From: Methylobacterium isbiliense
GTDB taxonomy: Bacteria; Pseudomonadota; Alphaproteobacteria; Rhizobiales; Beijerinckiaceae
Direction: 5' to 3'
Assembly (NCBI RefSeq): GCF_022179325.1
Contig: NZ_BPQQ01000004.1
Location: forward strand, 1 to 64,000
DNA length: 64,000 bases
A program made the position numbers and the translations under genes. Each line of letters begins with the position of its first letter. Within the stretch, counting starts at the first letter, position 1. The notes below the pieces were generated by a model that saw only the letters and a program-made list of their open reading frames with translations, did not search any database and was not told where the DNA came from. Of the stretch, positions 7,983 to 23,062 are shown one piece after another.

Positions 7983-8187
7983 GGCTTCTCTACTCCAGGA
8001 TGACGACACCCCCTCGCCGTCCCGGACATTTCCTTCCCGTACCCGGCCGCGGCCAGGCATTGTGCAATGCAGCAAGGGGCGCCGCCGTTCCGGGCCGGGC
8101 GCTCGGGGCCGCCCTGCCGGTGGCGCATGGTTCCGCCATGAAACGACCGCATTGCACCACGGCGCCCGGCGGTCTAAGCCCGGGGGT

Positions 8188-9390
8188 GTGACCCACAGCC
8201 CCGTTTTCCCCGCCTCCGCCGGTCCCGTTGCGGCTCGCTACGACGCCCTGGTCGAGAGCGGCGCGATCGAGCGTGATCCGGCCCAGACCGGCCTCGTCGC
8301 GCAGCTGGATGCCCTGATCGACACCCTGGAGCGCGTGCCGCCGGCGGAGAAGCCGGGCGTGTTCGGGCGGCTGTTCGGACGCCGGCCGGAGCCGGCCGCG
8401 GCCCCGAAGGGCCTCTACGTCTGGGGGCTCGTCGGGCGCGGCAAGACGATGCTGATGGACCTCTTTCACGAGGCGGCGCCGGGTCCCAAGCGCCGGGTGC
8501 ATTTCCACGCCTTCATGGGCGACGTGCACGACCGCATCCACCGCCACCGGCAGGCCGTGAAGGCGGGGGAGGCCAAGGGCGACGATCCGATCGCGCCGGT
8601 GGCCGAGGCGCTGGCCGAGGAGGCGCGCCTCCTCTGCTTCGACGAGTTCACGGTGACGGACATCGCCGACGCGATGATCCTTGGGCGGCTGTTCACCGCC
8701 CTGTTCGGGCACGGCGTGGTGATGGTGGCGACTTCGAACGTCGCGCCCGACCGGCTCTACGAGGGAGGGCTCAACCGGGCGCTGTTCCTGCCGTTCATCG
8801 GGCTGCTGCTGGAGCGGGTGGAGGTGGTGCGCCTCGATTCACGCACCGATTTCCGGCTGGAGAAGCTCGGCGGCAGCCCGGTCTACCACGTGCCCGCGGA
8901 CGAGGCCGCCGCGGCGGCGCTGACGCGCGCCTTCCGGGCCCTCACCGGCCGGGCGCAGGGCAGCCCGGCGACCATCGCGGTGAAGGGGCACGAGGTCTGG
9001 ATTCCCGAGGCGGCGGCCGGGGTCGCGCGCTTCACCTTCGCGGATCTCTGCGCGCTCCCCCTCGGCGCGGCCGACTACCTCGCGCTCGCCGAGCGGTTCC
9101 ACACCCTGATCGTCGAGGCCATCCCGGTAATGGGGCTGCCCCAGCGCAACGAGGCCAAGCGCTTCATCACGCTCGTCGACGCGCTCTACGACACCCGCAC
9201 CAAGCTCCTCGCCTCGGCGCAGGCCGAGCCGGTCGATCTCTACCGGGCCGAGTCCGGCCGCGAGCTGTTCGAGTTCGAGCGCACGGCCTCGCGGCTGATC
9301 GAGATGCGTTCGGAGGAGTACCTCGCCCTTCCGCACGGGCGTCCGGATTCGGAGGCGTCGGGGCGCAGCACCGGCCTCGTCGAGACCTGA
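8188..9390 (+). CDS. zapE: Cell division protein ZapE (AFG1-like ATPase)
   Basis: The 400-residue AAA+-like P-loop ATPase has Walker A GLVGRGKTMLMD and Walker B LLCFDEFTVTD, the latter diagnostic for the AFG1/ZapE family. ZapE interacts with FtsZ at the constricting septum; AFG1 relatives act in inner-membrane protein quality control. The protein is cytoplasmic, with an N-terminal YDALVESGAIERDPAQ as in other ZapE. GTG 8188 is the only start near the beginning of the conserved region; longer upstream sequence is low complexity. In many alphaproteobacteria zapE precedes mdh and the suc genes, as here, with a TetR gene between. Confidence 0.9.
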   Translation: MTHSPVFPASAGPVAARYDALVESGAIERDPAQTGLVAQLDALIDTLERVPPAEKPGVFGRLFGRRPEPAAAPKGLYVWGLVGRGKTMLMDLFHEAAPGPKRRVHFHAFMGDVHDRIHRHRQAVKAGEAKGDDPIAPVAEALAEEARLLCFDEFTVTDIADAMILGRLFTALFGHGVVMVATSNVAPDRLYEGGLNRALFLPFIGLLLERVEVVRLDSRTDFRLEKLGGSPVYHVPADEAAAAALTRAFRALTGRAQGSPATIAVKGHEVWIPEAAAGVARFTFADLCALPLGAADYLALAERFHTLIVEAIPVMGLPQRNEAKRFITLVDALYDTRTKLLASAQAEPVDLYRAESGRELFEFERTASRLIEMRSEEYLALPHGRPDSEASGRSTGLVET

Positions 9391-9493
9391 GGGACGGCGC
9401 CCGCGCCGGAGGACTTTCCGCTGCGCGCAGGCCCGGCTAACCTCAAGGCCCGACGGAAGGGGCCGCCCCTTCCAGCCCGCCCCCGCCCCGATC

Positions 9494-10228
9494 ATGCCCC
9501 GCGGCCATCCCGGCGCCGATCCCCGCGACGAACCGGATGCGCCGGGCGACAAGGCGCGCCCGCCGCGCGCCGGGGCGGTGCGCCTCTCCCCGGACGGGCA
9601 GCTCCTCGTCGGGCCGGCGGCCCGCGCGCGGGCGGCACCGCCGTCGGCCGACGCGCGGCTGCTCGCCATCGCCGGCGAGCATCTGCGCCGCCTCGGGCAC
9701 CGGCAGGTGACGGTGGTGGGCGTGGCGGCGGAAGCCGGCATGACCCACGCCAACGTCTACCGCTACTTTCCCTCGAAGACCGCGCTGGTCGACGCGGTGG
9801 CGGGGCGATGGCTGCGGGAGGTCGAGGCCGAACTCGCGGCGATCGCCGACGCGCCGGACCCGGCCGACGACAAGCTGGAACGCCTGCTCCTCGCGCTCGC
9901 GGCGCTGCAGCGGGAGGTGCTGACGGGAGACCCGCGTCTCTTCGCCGTGCATCTCGACGCCACGGTCGAGTCCCGGCCGATCGCCCGGCGCCACCGCGGG
10001 CGCCTGCGGCTCCTAGTGGAGCGGGTGATCGAGGAGGGGCTGAATGCCGGGACCTTCGCGTTGCGCGACCGGGAGCGGGCGATCGCCTTCGTGTTCGACG
10101 CCAGCCACCGCTTCATCCATCCGGCCTCGGTCCAGCTCGACGCCGAGGTGCCCCGCGACCTGATCGAGACGCGGTTCGGCGCGGTGATCCGAGCCATCCT
10201 GCGGGTTCTGCGCACCGGGACGCTGTGA
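9494..10228 (+). CDS. TetR/AcrR-family transcriptional regulator
   Basis: The 244-residue repressor-type protein has a TetR helix-turn-helix at about residues 55-100 (VTVVGVAAEAGMTHANVYRYF), followed by an alpha-helical ligand domain. An N-terminal extension of about 50 Pro/Arg-rich residues precedes the DNA-binding domain. An internal start is possible but has no better ribosome site. It lies between zapE and mdh in the same direction, with 250 bases to mdh. Whether it controls either neighbour is not visible; I found no clear palindromic operator near its start. Confidence 0.85.
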   Translation: MPRGHPGADPRDEPDAPGDKARPPRAGAVRLSPDGQLLVGPAARARAAPPSADARLLAIAGEHLRRLGHRQVTVVGVAAEAGMTHANVYRYFPSKTALVDAVAGRWLREVEAELAAIADAPDPADDKLERLLLALAALQREVLTGDPRLFAVHLDATVESRPIARRHRGRLRLLVERVIEEGLNAGTFALRDRERAIAFVFDASHRFIHPASVQLDAEVPRDLIETRFGAVIRAILRVLRTGTL

Positions 10229-10313
10229 GCCGAATGACAGATCCGGCAATTTGTAATGAGGCTTGGCAGCAAGGCTAAGACTCTGGCCCGTCGAGACGAA
10301 TCGCGCCCGTTGA

Positions 10314-11441
<1,128 letters not shown>

Positions 11442-11458
11442 GGCTCCGGGGACGACGG

Positions 11459-11478
11459 GGGTGCCGCGGGCGGCACTC
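11459..11478 (+). other. Hairpin between mdh and sucC
   Basis: An 8-bp stem with one G-U pair (11459-11466 with 11471-11478) and loop CGGG, 17 bases after the mdh stop. It may act as a partial terminator or an mRNA-stabilising element that sets mdh above sucC expression. Confidence 0.35.
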
Positions 11479-11540
11479 CCGGCACCGCCGCCTCCGCCGC
11501 TCCCATCCGCCCAACGCCATCCGCACATCCGGGAACGCCC

Positions 11541-12737
11541 ATGAACATCCACGAATACCAAGCCAAGGCCGTGCTGAAGGAGTTCGGCCTGCCGGTCTCG
11601 AACGGCAAGGCGATCTTCAAGGCCGCCGAGGCCGAGGCCGCCGCCCAGGAACTCGGCGGTCCGCTCTGGGTGGTGAAGTCCCAGATCCACGCCGGCGGGC
11701 GCGGCAAGGGCAAGTTCAAGGAGGCCGAGGCCGGCGAGAAGGGCGGCGTGCGCCTCGCCAAGTCGATCGACGAGGTGAAGACCTTCGCCGAGCAGATGCT
11801 CGGGCGCACCCTCGTGACGATCCAGACCGGCGAGGCCGGCAAGCAGGTCAACCGCCTCTACATCGAGGACGGCTCGGACATCGAGACCGAGTTCTACCTC
11901 TCGATGCTGGTCGACCGCGAGACCGGCCGGGTCGCCTACGTGGTCTCGACCGAGGGCGGCATGGACATCGAGCAGGTGGCCCACGACACGCCCGAGAAGA
12001 TCGTGACCTTCTCGGTCGATCCGGCCACCGGCGTCATGCCCCATCACGGCCGTGCGGTTGCGAAGGCGCTCGGCCTCACCGGCCCGCTCGCCAAGGAGGC
12101 GGAGGACCTGACCGCCAAGCTCTACCGGGCGTTCACCGCCAAGGACATGAGCATGCTGGAGATCAACCCGCTGATCGTGACCCGGGACGGGCACCTCAAG
12201 TGCCTGGACGCCAAGATCTCCTTCGACTCCAACAGCCTCTACCGCCATCCCGACATCGTGCAGCTGCGCGACGTGACGGAGGAGGACGACAAGGAGATCG
12301 AGGCCTCGAAGTACGACCTCGCCTACATCGCGCTCGACGGCACCATCGGCTGCATGGTGAACGGGGCGGGCCTCGCCATGGCCACCCTCGACATCATCAA
12401 GCTCTACGGCGAGGAGCCGGCGAACTTCCTCGATGTCGGCGGCGGCGCCTCGGAGGAGAAGGTCACGGCGGCGTTCAAGATCATCACCGCCGACCCGAAC
12501 GTGAAGGGCATCCTCGTCAACATCTTCGGCGGGATCATGAAGTGCGACGTGATCGCCAACGGGGTGATCGCGGCCGTGAAGGCGGTGGGCCTGCAGGTGC
12601 CGCTGGTGGTGCGCCTCGAGGGCACGAACGTCGAGAAGGGCAAGGAGATCATCCGGAATTCCGGGCTCAACGTGATCCCGGCCGATGATCTGGACGACGC
12701 GGCCCAGAAGATCGTCGCGGCGGTCCGCAAGGGCTGA
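11541..12737 (+). CDS. sucC: Succinyl-CoA synthetase beta subunit (ADP-forming)
   Basis: The 398-residue ATP-grasp subunit conserves the start [16 protein letters not shown], the nucleotide-binding [11 protein letters not shown], and the Mg-binding LEINPL. With SucD it converts succinyl-CoA to succinate while making ATP (or the reverse). It is followed by sucD after 47 bases and clearly belongs to the same transcript. Length matches the family. Confidence 0.97.
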   Translation: MNIHEYQAKAVLKEFGLPVSNGKAIFKAAEAEAAAQELGGPLWVVKSQIHAGGRGKGKFKEAEAGEKGGVRLAKSIDEVKTFAEQMLGRTLVTIQTGEAGKQVNRLYIEDGSDIETEFYLSMLVDRETGRVAYVVSTEGGMDIEQVAHDTPEKIVTFSVDPATGVMPHHGRAVAKALGLTGPLAKEAEDLTAKLYRAFTAKDMSMLEINPLIVTRDGHLKCLDAKISFDSNSLYRHPDIVQLRDVTEEDDKEIEASKYDLAYIALDGTIGCMVNGAGLAMATLDIIKLYGEEPANFLDVGGGASEEKVTAAFKIITADPNVKGILVNIFGGIMKCDVIANGVIAAVKAVGLQVPLVVRLEGTNVEKGKEIIRNSGLNVIPADDLDDAAQKIVAAVRKG

Positions 12738-12784
12738 GGCGGCCCCGCCCCACCCGAACGCAAGCACCCTTCTGGAGACCGTCC

Positions 12785-13669
<885 letters not shown>

Positions 13670-13712
13670 GCGGCCTCGCGGTCCTGCGGCCCGCGCATGG
13701 CAGCCGCCGTGC

Positions 13713-13730
13713 CCGGACCGCCGGGTCCGG
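13713..13730 (+). other. Hairpin between sucD and sucA
   Basis: A 7-bp stem CCGGACC/GGTCCGG with a 4-nt loop, 44 bases after sucD. It could attenuate read-through from sucCD into sucA. No T run follows, so this is tentative. Confidence 0.35.
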
Positions 13731-13844
13731 CCTCGATGCGACGATGATCCTCAGGATGCCCGGCTCCCGGGCATCCCCCCTCACCGAACAGGCCGCCCTC
13801 CCACGGGCACGAGACCCGGCCGAACCTGCGGGACGACAGACGCC

Positions 13845-16805
<2,961 letters not shown>

Positions 16806-16824
16806 CGGCGAGGCGCGGGCGGCG

Positions 16825-17151
16825 ATGGCGTTCTACTTCTGCAAACTGCTGGCCCCGCGCCCGAGCTTCCCGGGGGACATGACCCCCGCGGAGGCCGCGG
16901 CGATGCAGGCCCACGTCGCGCACTGGAGCCGCTTCGCCGAGGCCGGCAAGGCGCTCGCCTTCGGCCCCGTGCTCGACCCGGCCGGACCCTGGGGGCTCGG
17001 CCTCCTGTCGGTCGCCGACGAGGCCGAGGCGCGGGCCTTCGCCGACGGCGACCCGGTCGTCACCGCGGGCCTCGGCTTCCGCTACGAGATCCACCCCATG
17101 CCGCAGCTCGTCCTCGGGCGGGCCGCGGCGCCCGAACCCACCCCTGCCTGA
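16825..17151 (+). CDS. YciI/YCII-like small protein inside the suc operon
   Basis: A 108-residue ferredoxin-like alpha/beta protein of the YCII type. Visible pattern: hydrophobic beta strand [13 protein letters not shown], then [23 protein letters not shown], and a C-terminal [19 protein letters not shown], which matches the family's DPfvxAGl segment. The conserved His-Asp pair of YciI seems represented by H32/H35 and the DGDP aspartates. It starts 20 bases after the sucA stop and ends 35 bases before sucB, so it is co-transcribed with both. Its biochemical role is unknown. Confidence 0.75.
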   Translation: MAFYFCKLLAPRPSFPGDMTPAEAAAMQAHVAHWSRFAEAGKALAFGPVLDPAGPWGLGLLSVADEAEARAFADGDPVVTAGLGFRYEIHPMPQLVLGRAAAPEPTPA

Positions 17152-17155
17152 CCTG

Positions 17156-17188
17156 AAGGAGGCGCCCCGCACGGGGCGCGATGCCATG
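17156..17188 (+). promoter_or_regulatory. sucB ribosome site separated from its ATG by a hairpin
   Basis: The Shine-Dalgarno AAGGAGG (17156-17162) is 24 bases from the ATG (17186), too far in linear form. Between them, GCGCCCC (17162-17168) pairs perfectly with GGGGCGC (17173-17179) around loop GCAC. Folded, the hairpin would bring the two to a normal distance. An ATG at 17181 is out of frame. The effect on translation is inferred. Confidence 0.55.
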
Positions 17189-18460
17189 GCCACCGAAATC
17201 CGCGTCCCGACGCTGGGCGAATCCGTGAACGAGGCGACCATCGGCCGCTGGTTCAAGAAGCCCGGCGACCCCGTGAAGGCCGACGAGCCCCTGGTCGAGC
17301 TCGAAACCGACAAGGTGACGCTCGAAGTCAACGCCCCGGCCTCCGGTCAGCTCGGCGACATCGTGGCCAAGGACGGCGAGACGGTGGAGCCCGGCGCGCT
17401 GCTCGGCTCGATCGTCGAGGGCGGGGCCGCGGCCGGCAACGGCGCGGCCGCACCCGCCAAGGAGAGCCCGAAGGAGGCCCCGAAGGCCGCGGCGCCGGCC
17501 CAGACCTCCTCGGCCTCCTACGGCAGCCACGGCGACGCCGCCCCGCCCGCCGCCCGCCAGAGCCAGGATCACGGCCCGGCCGTGACGCGCCTCGCGCACG
17601 AATCCGGCATCGACCCGGCCTCGCTCCAGGGCTCGGGCAAGGACGGCCGCGTGACGAAGGGCGACATGCTGGCGGCGGCCGCCTCCGGCGCCCGCGCCCC
17701 GGCCCCCGCGCCCGCGCCGCTGCCCCAGGTCGCCCGCGCGCCCTCCGCGCCGGACGATGCCGCGCGCGAGGAGCGCGTGCGCATGACCAAGCTGCGCCAG
17801 ACCATCGCCCGGCGCCTCAAGGACGCGCAGAACATCGCCGCCATGCTGACGACGTTCAACGACGTCGACATGAGCGCCGTGATGGCCCTGCGCCAGCAGT
17901 ACAAGGACGTGTTCGAGAAGAAGCACGGCACGAAGCTCGGCTTCATGGGCTTCTTCACCAAGGCGGTGATCCAGGCCCTGAAGGACGTGCCGGCGGTCAA
18001 CGCCGAGATCGACGGCCAGGACATCGTCTACAAGAACTACTACCACATCGGCATCGCGGTCGGGACCGACAAGGGCCTGGTGGTGCCGGTGGTGCGCGAC
18101 GCCGACAACCTCTCGGTCGCCGGGATCGAGAAGACGATCGCGAATTTCGGCCGCAAGGCGCGCGACGGCAAGCTCTCCATCGACGAGATGCAGGGCGGCA
18201 CCTTCACGATCACCAATGGCGGCATCTACGGCTCGCTGATGTCGACGCCGATCCTCAACGCGCCGCAATCGGGCATCCTCGGCATGCACCGCATCGAGGA
18301 GCGTCCGGTGGTGCGGGCCGGCAAGATCGAGGTGCGGCCGATGATGTACCTTGCCCTGTCCTACGATCACCGCATCGTCGACGGGAAGGAGGCCGTGACC
18401 TTCCTGGTGCGGGTCAAGGAGGCGCTGGAGGATCCGGCGCGGCTGGTGCTGGATCTCTGA
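17186..18460 (+). CDS. sucB: Dihydrolipoyllysine succinyltransferase, 2-oxoglutarate dehydrogenase E2
   Basis: A 424-residue E2 core of the 2-oxoglutarate dehydrogenase complex. Domains in order: one lipoyl domain (residues 1-77, lipoylated K43 in ETDKVTLE); an Ala/Pro-rich linker; the peripheral subunit-binding domain near residues 128-165 ([14 protein letters not shown]); a second linker; and the catalytic domain, ending with [12 protein letters not shown] (active-site His and Asp). It transfers the succinyl group to Co[14 protein letters not shown] is the canonical N-terminus. It follows the YciI-like gene; SDR and lpd follow after a repeat-containing gap. Confidence 0.97.
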   Translation: MATEIRVPTLGESVNEATIGRWFKKPGDPVKADEPLVELETDKVTLEVNAPASGQLGDIVAKDGETVEPGALLGSIVEGGAAAGNGAAAPAKESPKEAPKAAAPAQTSSASYGSHGDAAPPAARQSQDHGPAVTRLAHESGIDPASLQGSGKDGRVTKGDMLAAAASGARAPAPAPAPLPQVARAPSAPDDAAREERVRMTKLRQTIARRLKDAQNIAAMLTTFNDVDMSAVMALRQQYKDVFEKKHGTKLGFMGFFTKAVIQALKDVPAVNAEIDGQDIVYKNYYHIGIAVGTDKGLVVPVVRDADNLSVAGIEKTIANFGRKARDGKLSIDEMQGGTFTITNGGIYGSLMSTPILNAPQSGILGMHRIEERPVVRAGKIEVRPMMYLALSYDHRIVDGKEAVTFLVRVKEALEDPARLVLDL

Positions 18461-18487
18461 GCGTCGCGCGCAGGCGCGACGCCAAAG

Positions 18488-18712
18488 CCCCTCTCCCGGG
18501 CGGGGAGGGGTGGGCGATCGACGATCGCGGACGGGATCTGCGATCCCGCGCAAGGGTGCGGGAGAAGGGTCGAACGATGCCGAACGCGGCCCGCCGCCAG
18601 CGGGACGCCCGGTGGATCGTCCAGGCCCGTACCGCACCTCTCATCACGCTCACCGCTTCGCCGCGGGAGCGTCCCACCCTCACCCCTGCCTCTCTCCCGC
18701 ACCGGAGAGGGG
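18488..18712. repeat. CCCCTCTCCC hairpin repeats in the sucB-SDR gap
   Basis: The 309-base gap between sucB and the SDR gene has no gene. It carries a CCCCTCTCCC...GGGGAGGGG hairpin at 18488-18510 and a related CCTCTCTCCCGCACCGGAGAGG element at 18689-18712, with further GC-rich inverted segments between. The same motif recurs at 28004, 32802, 35967 and 43784. This looks like an interspersed intergenic repeat of the REP/RPE kind. Confidence 0.7.
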
Positions 18713-18769
18713 ATCCTGCGATCTGCCGGCGGAGGGTGAGGCGAGATCTCGGATGAAGGACGGCATGCG

Positions 18770-19513
18770 ATGGGCAAGGTCTTGGTCGTCACGGGCGGCA
18801 GCCGCGGCATCGGGCGGGCGGTGTGTCTGCTCGCCGCCGAGCGCGGCTGGACACTCTGCCTCTCCTACGTGGCCAACCGCGAGGCCGCGGACGCGGTGGT
18901 GCGCGAGATCGAGGCGAAGGGCGGCAGGGCGCTCGCGGTCAGGAGCGACGTGGCGGTCGAGGCCGACATCGCCGCGCTGTTCGAGGCCGCCGACCGGCTC
19001 GGCCCGCTCGGCGGCCTCGTCAACAACGCGGGCGTGGTCGACCGCGCCGCGCGCGTCGAGGACATGACGGCGGAGCGCCTCACCCGCATGATGACGACGA
19101 ACGTCGTCGGATCCTTCCTGTGTGCGGCGCAGGCCGTGCGGCGGATGTCGACCAAGCACGGCGGGCAGGGCGGCGCCATCGTCAACCTGTCCTCGGTGGC
19201 GGCCCGCCTCGGAGGACCGAACCAGTACGTCGACTACGCTGCCTCGAAGGGCGCGATCGACACCTTCACGACGGGTCTCGCCCTGGAGGTCGCGGCCGAG
19301 GGCATCCGCGTCAACGCCGTCGCGCCGGGGCTGATCGACACCGACATCCATGCCAGCGGCGGCCAGCCGGACCGGATGGCCCGTCTCGGCCCGTCCACGC
19401 CGATCGGGCGGGCGGGCACCGCCGAGGAGGTCGCCGCCCCGATCGTCTGGCTGCTCTCGGACGAGGCGTCCTACACGACCGGCACCATCGTGACGGTCTC
19501 GGGCGGGCGCTGA
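18770..19513 (+). CDS. SDR-family oxidoreductase
   Basis: The 247-residue short-chain dehydrogenase/reductase has the cofactor motif TGGSRGIG near the N-terminus, NNAG after beta4, and catalytic Ser/Tyr/Lys in LSSVAAR...YVDYAASKGA. The C-terminus TGTIVTVSGGR is typical of glucose-1-dehydrogenase-like or YgfF-like members. The cofactor loop after beta2 (SYVANREAAD) suggests NADP(H) is possible. Substrate unknown. It sits between sucB and lpd, in the same direction, but its connection to the TCA cycle is only positional. Confidence 0.88.
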   Translation: MGKVLVVTGGSRGIGRAVCLLAAERGWTLCLSYVANREAADAVVREIEAKGGRALAVRSDVAVEADIAALFEAADRLGPLGGLVNNAGVVDRAARVEDMTAERLTRMMTTNVVGSFLCAAQAVRRMSTKHGGQGGAIVNLSSVAARLGGPNQYVDYAASKGAIDTFTTGLALEVAAEGIRVNAVAPGLIDTDIHASGGQPDRMARLGPSTPIGRAGTAEEVAAPIVWLLSDEASYTTGTIVTVSGGR

Positions 19514-19589
19514 GCGCGCCCGTACCCTTCTCTCCCCTTCCCATCCAGCACGCGGCGCCGCGCGCCGGCCAACTCGCGGGTTCCCGACC

Positions 19590-20990
<1,401 letters not shown>

Positions 20991-21024
20991 GCGAAGGCCT
21001 TCTCGCCGTCCTCGCCCTCACGCC

Positions 21025-21053
21025 GAAGGGGCCGCGCAAAACGCGGCCCCTTC
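21025..21053. terminator. Bidirectional terminator between lpdA and the response regulator
   Basis: A perfect 12-bp stem GAAGGGGCCGCG (21025-21036) with CGCGGCCCCTTC (21042-21053), loop CAAAA. It lies between convergent genes and marks the end of the TCA block. Confidence 0.8.
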
Positions 21054-21084
21054 GCTGTTCATGGCCGCCCCGCCCGGCCGGCGG

Positions 21085-21933
21085 TCAGGCGCGCGCCGCG
21101 CCCCGGTTCCCGGCCGGGAGGTCGGGACCTTCCGTGATGGCGTTCAGGAGGTAGGGCCGGCGCAGGCTGAGCAGGTGGTACATTACCCGGTCGACGTCGC
21201 GGGCGAAGAACGGCTTCTTCAGCACGTAATCGACGCCGAAATGGCGCGACGCCTGGGCGAGCACCGCCTTGTTGCCGCCGGTCATCAGGATCAGCGGGGT
21301 GCCGGGCGCCACGTCGCGCGCGTGGCAGGCCAGTTCGAGCCCGTCCATGCCCTTCAAGCCGAGGTCGATCATCGCGACGTCGCAGGTGCCGAGGCGGATC
21401 AGCTTGACGGCGTGCTGCCCGTTGTCGGTCTCCTCCACCTCCAGCCGGAAACCGCTGCGGCCGAGGATGCGCCGCACCAGGGCGCGGCTCTGGGCGGCGC
21501 TGTCCACGAGGAGCAGGCGCGTCGGCCGGTGCCGCCGGACATAGGCGTGCAGCAGCCCCGTCACGTGCTCCACGTCGAGGGGCGTGCGCAGGAACTCGTA
21601 GGCGTCGAGATGCTGCGAGACCTCGGTCCAGCGGGGAAAGACCTGGCTGGCGAGCAGGATCAGGCAGGGCAGCGCCACGCCCTTGGCCTTCAGGGTCGCC
21701 ACCGCCTCCGGCCCCGAGAGGTCCTCGAACTGCAGCCCCACGAAGGCGATGTCGGGCCGCTGCCGCAGGCAGGCCTCGAAGGTTGCGCGTCCCGTCGAGG
21801 CCTCCACCACCGTCGCGGCCGGATCGAAGCCGCGCACCAGCGCGGCGATCTGCGTCCGCAGGGCGGCAGACCGTTCGGCCACGAGCACCACGGTTGCGGC
21901 CGCCCCGCTCTCGTCCGATCCGGTCAGCGCCAT
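21085..21933 (-). CDS. Tandem two-receiver response regulator, first receiver degenerate
   Basis: The 282-residue cytoplasmic protein consists of two receiver domains and no output domain. In receiver 1 (about residues 13-130) the phospho-acceptor Asp is replaced by Gly66 (DIAFVGLQFED) and the conserved Lys by Arg (FLRTPL), so it should not be phosphorylated. Receiver 2 (about 138-255) keeps D190 (AMIDLGLKGMDG), Thr in LMTGG and K240 (VLKKPF). It could act as a phosphate sink or as an adaptor. It is encoded 64 bases after xerC on the same strand. No partner kinase is in the window. Confidence 0.85.
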   Translation of the reverse strand: MALTGSDESGAAATVVLVAERSAALRTQIAALVRGFDPAATVVEASTGRATFEACLRQRPDIAFVGLQFEDLSGPEAVATLKAKGVALPCLILLASQVFPRWTEVSQHLDAYEFLRTPLDVEHVTGLLHAYVRRHRPTRLLLVDSAAQSRALVRRILGRSGFRLEVEETDNGQHAVKLIRLGTCDVAMIDLGLKGMDGLELACHARDVAPGTPLILMTGGNKAVLAQASRHFGVDYVLKKPFFARDVDRVMYHLLSLRRPYLLNAITEGPDLPAGNRGAARA

Positions 21934-21997
21934 GAGCCACCATTTCGCTCAGAAGTGTTCAGTAAAGCGGTCGTATGACACAAAACTTAGCATCGGC

Positions 21998-22972
21998 TTA
22001 CGCGGGGCGAGCCCGCGGGTGCGCTGCGGCATAGGCCCCGAGGAGGCGGGCCGCGTCGACCTTGGTGTAGAGCTGCGTCGTGGCCAGCGAGGCGTGCCCG
22101 AGCAGGTCCTGAATCGCCCGCAGGTCGCCCTGGCGCGCGAGCAGATGTGTCGCGAAGGAGTGCCGCAGGGCATGCGGCGTGGCGCTGTCGGGCAGGCCGA
22201 GCGCGCCGCGCAAGCCCGCAACCGCGAGCTGCACGATGCGGGGCGAGAGCGGTCCGCCCTTGGCGCCGACGAAGAGGGGGCCCTCGGGGGGGAGTGCGTA
22301 GGGGCAGAGCGCGAGGTACGCGGCGACCGCTTCCTGCACGGGTGCGATCACCGGCACCATGCGGGTCTTGCCCCCCTTGCCCAGGACCGTGAGGGCGTCG
22401 GGTCCGCCCACCGGCGCGTCCCGCCGCCTCAGCCCGAGCGCCTCGCCGATGCGCAGGCCGGCCCCGTAGAGCAGCGCCAGCACGGCGGCGTCGCGGGCCA
22501 GGATCCACGGCGCGCGGTCCTCGCCGGCCCGGATGTCGGGGCTCGCCATCGCCACGGCGGCGGGCACGGGCAGCGGGCGCGGCAGGCGCCGCTCCACCCT
22601 GGGCGAGCGGACGGCCGAGAGGGCCGCCACGCTGCCATGTCCCTCCCGGTCGAGGTGGCGCGCGAAGGAGCGCAGGGCGGCGAGCGCCCGCATCAGGCTG
22701 CGTCCGCCGATCCCCTCCGCCCGCCGGGCGGCCATGAAGCCGCGCAGGTCCCGGGGCTTGAGCGCGACGAGAGCCGGGATGTCCGGGTTCGCGCCGGCAC
22801 GGGCGAGGTGGGCGAGGAACTGGCGCAGGTCGCGGCCATAGGCCTCGACGGTGTTGGCCGAGAAGCGCCGCTCGCGCTCCAGCTCCGCGAGCCACGCGGC
22901 GGCGGCGGCGCGCAGCTCGGCCGTGCCGGGCAGCAGGTCGGGCAGGAGGTCGGCGCAGGGGGCTGGCGGCAT
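21998..22972 (-). CDS. xerC: Tyrosine recombinase XerC
   Basis: The 324-residue site-specific recombinase would work with XerD to resolve chromosome dimers at dif. It has an N-terminal SAM-like core-binding domain (residues 20-110) and a C-terminal catalytic domain with the full set R174, K202, H267, R270, H293 and nucleophile Y302 (LGHASLATTQLYT). All are present, so it should be active. No dif-like site, inverted repeats or integron features lie nearby, arguing for a housekeeping Xer rather than a mobile-element integrase. The downstream two-receiver gene is probably co-transcribed. Confidence 0.92.
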   Translation of the reverse strand: MPPAPCADLLPDLLPGTAELRAAAAAWLAELERERRFSANTVEAYGRDLRQFLAHLARAGANPDIPALVALKPRDLRGFMAARRAEGIGGRSLMRALAALRSFARHLDREGHGSVAALSAVRSPRVERRLPRPLPVPAAVAMASPDIRAGEDRAPWILARDAAVLALLYGAGLRIGEALGLRRRDAPVGGPDALTVLGKGGKTRMVPVIAPVQEAVAAYLALCPYALPPEGPLFVGAKGGPLSPRIVQLAVAGLRGALGLPDSATPHALRHSFATHLLARQGDLRAIQDLLGHASLATTQLYTKVDAARLLGAYAAAHPRARPA

Positions 22973-23062
22973 ACACGACCCTGTCGGCGCATGCGCCGCG
23001 ATTCATCCGGCGGCGCGCGATCGTCCCACCAAACGCCCTCAACCGTTGACGTCCGGTTGACG

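Noticed and set aside
17181-17183. ATG at 17181 as the sucB start
   Set aside because: It is out of frame with sucB. The next ATG (17186) gives the conserved [13 protein letters not shown] start.
21998-22972. xerC as the integrase of a mobile element
   Set aside because: No flanking repeats, tRNA target, transposase or phage genes. All catalytic residues and the length fit chromosomal XerC.
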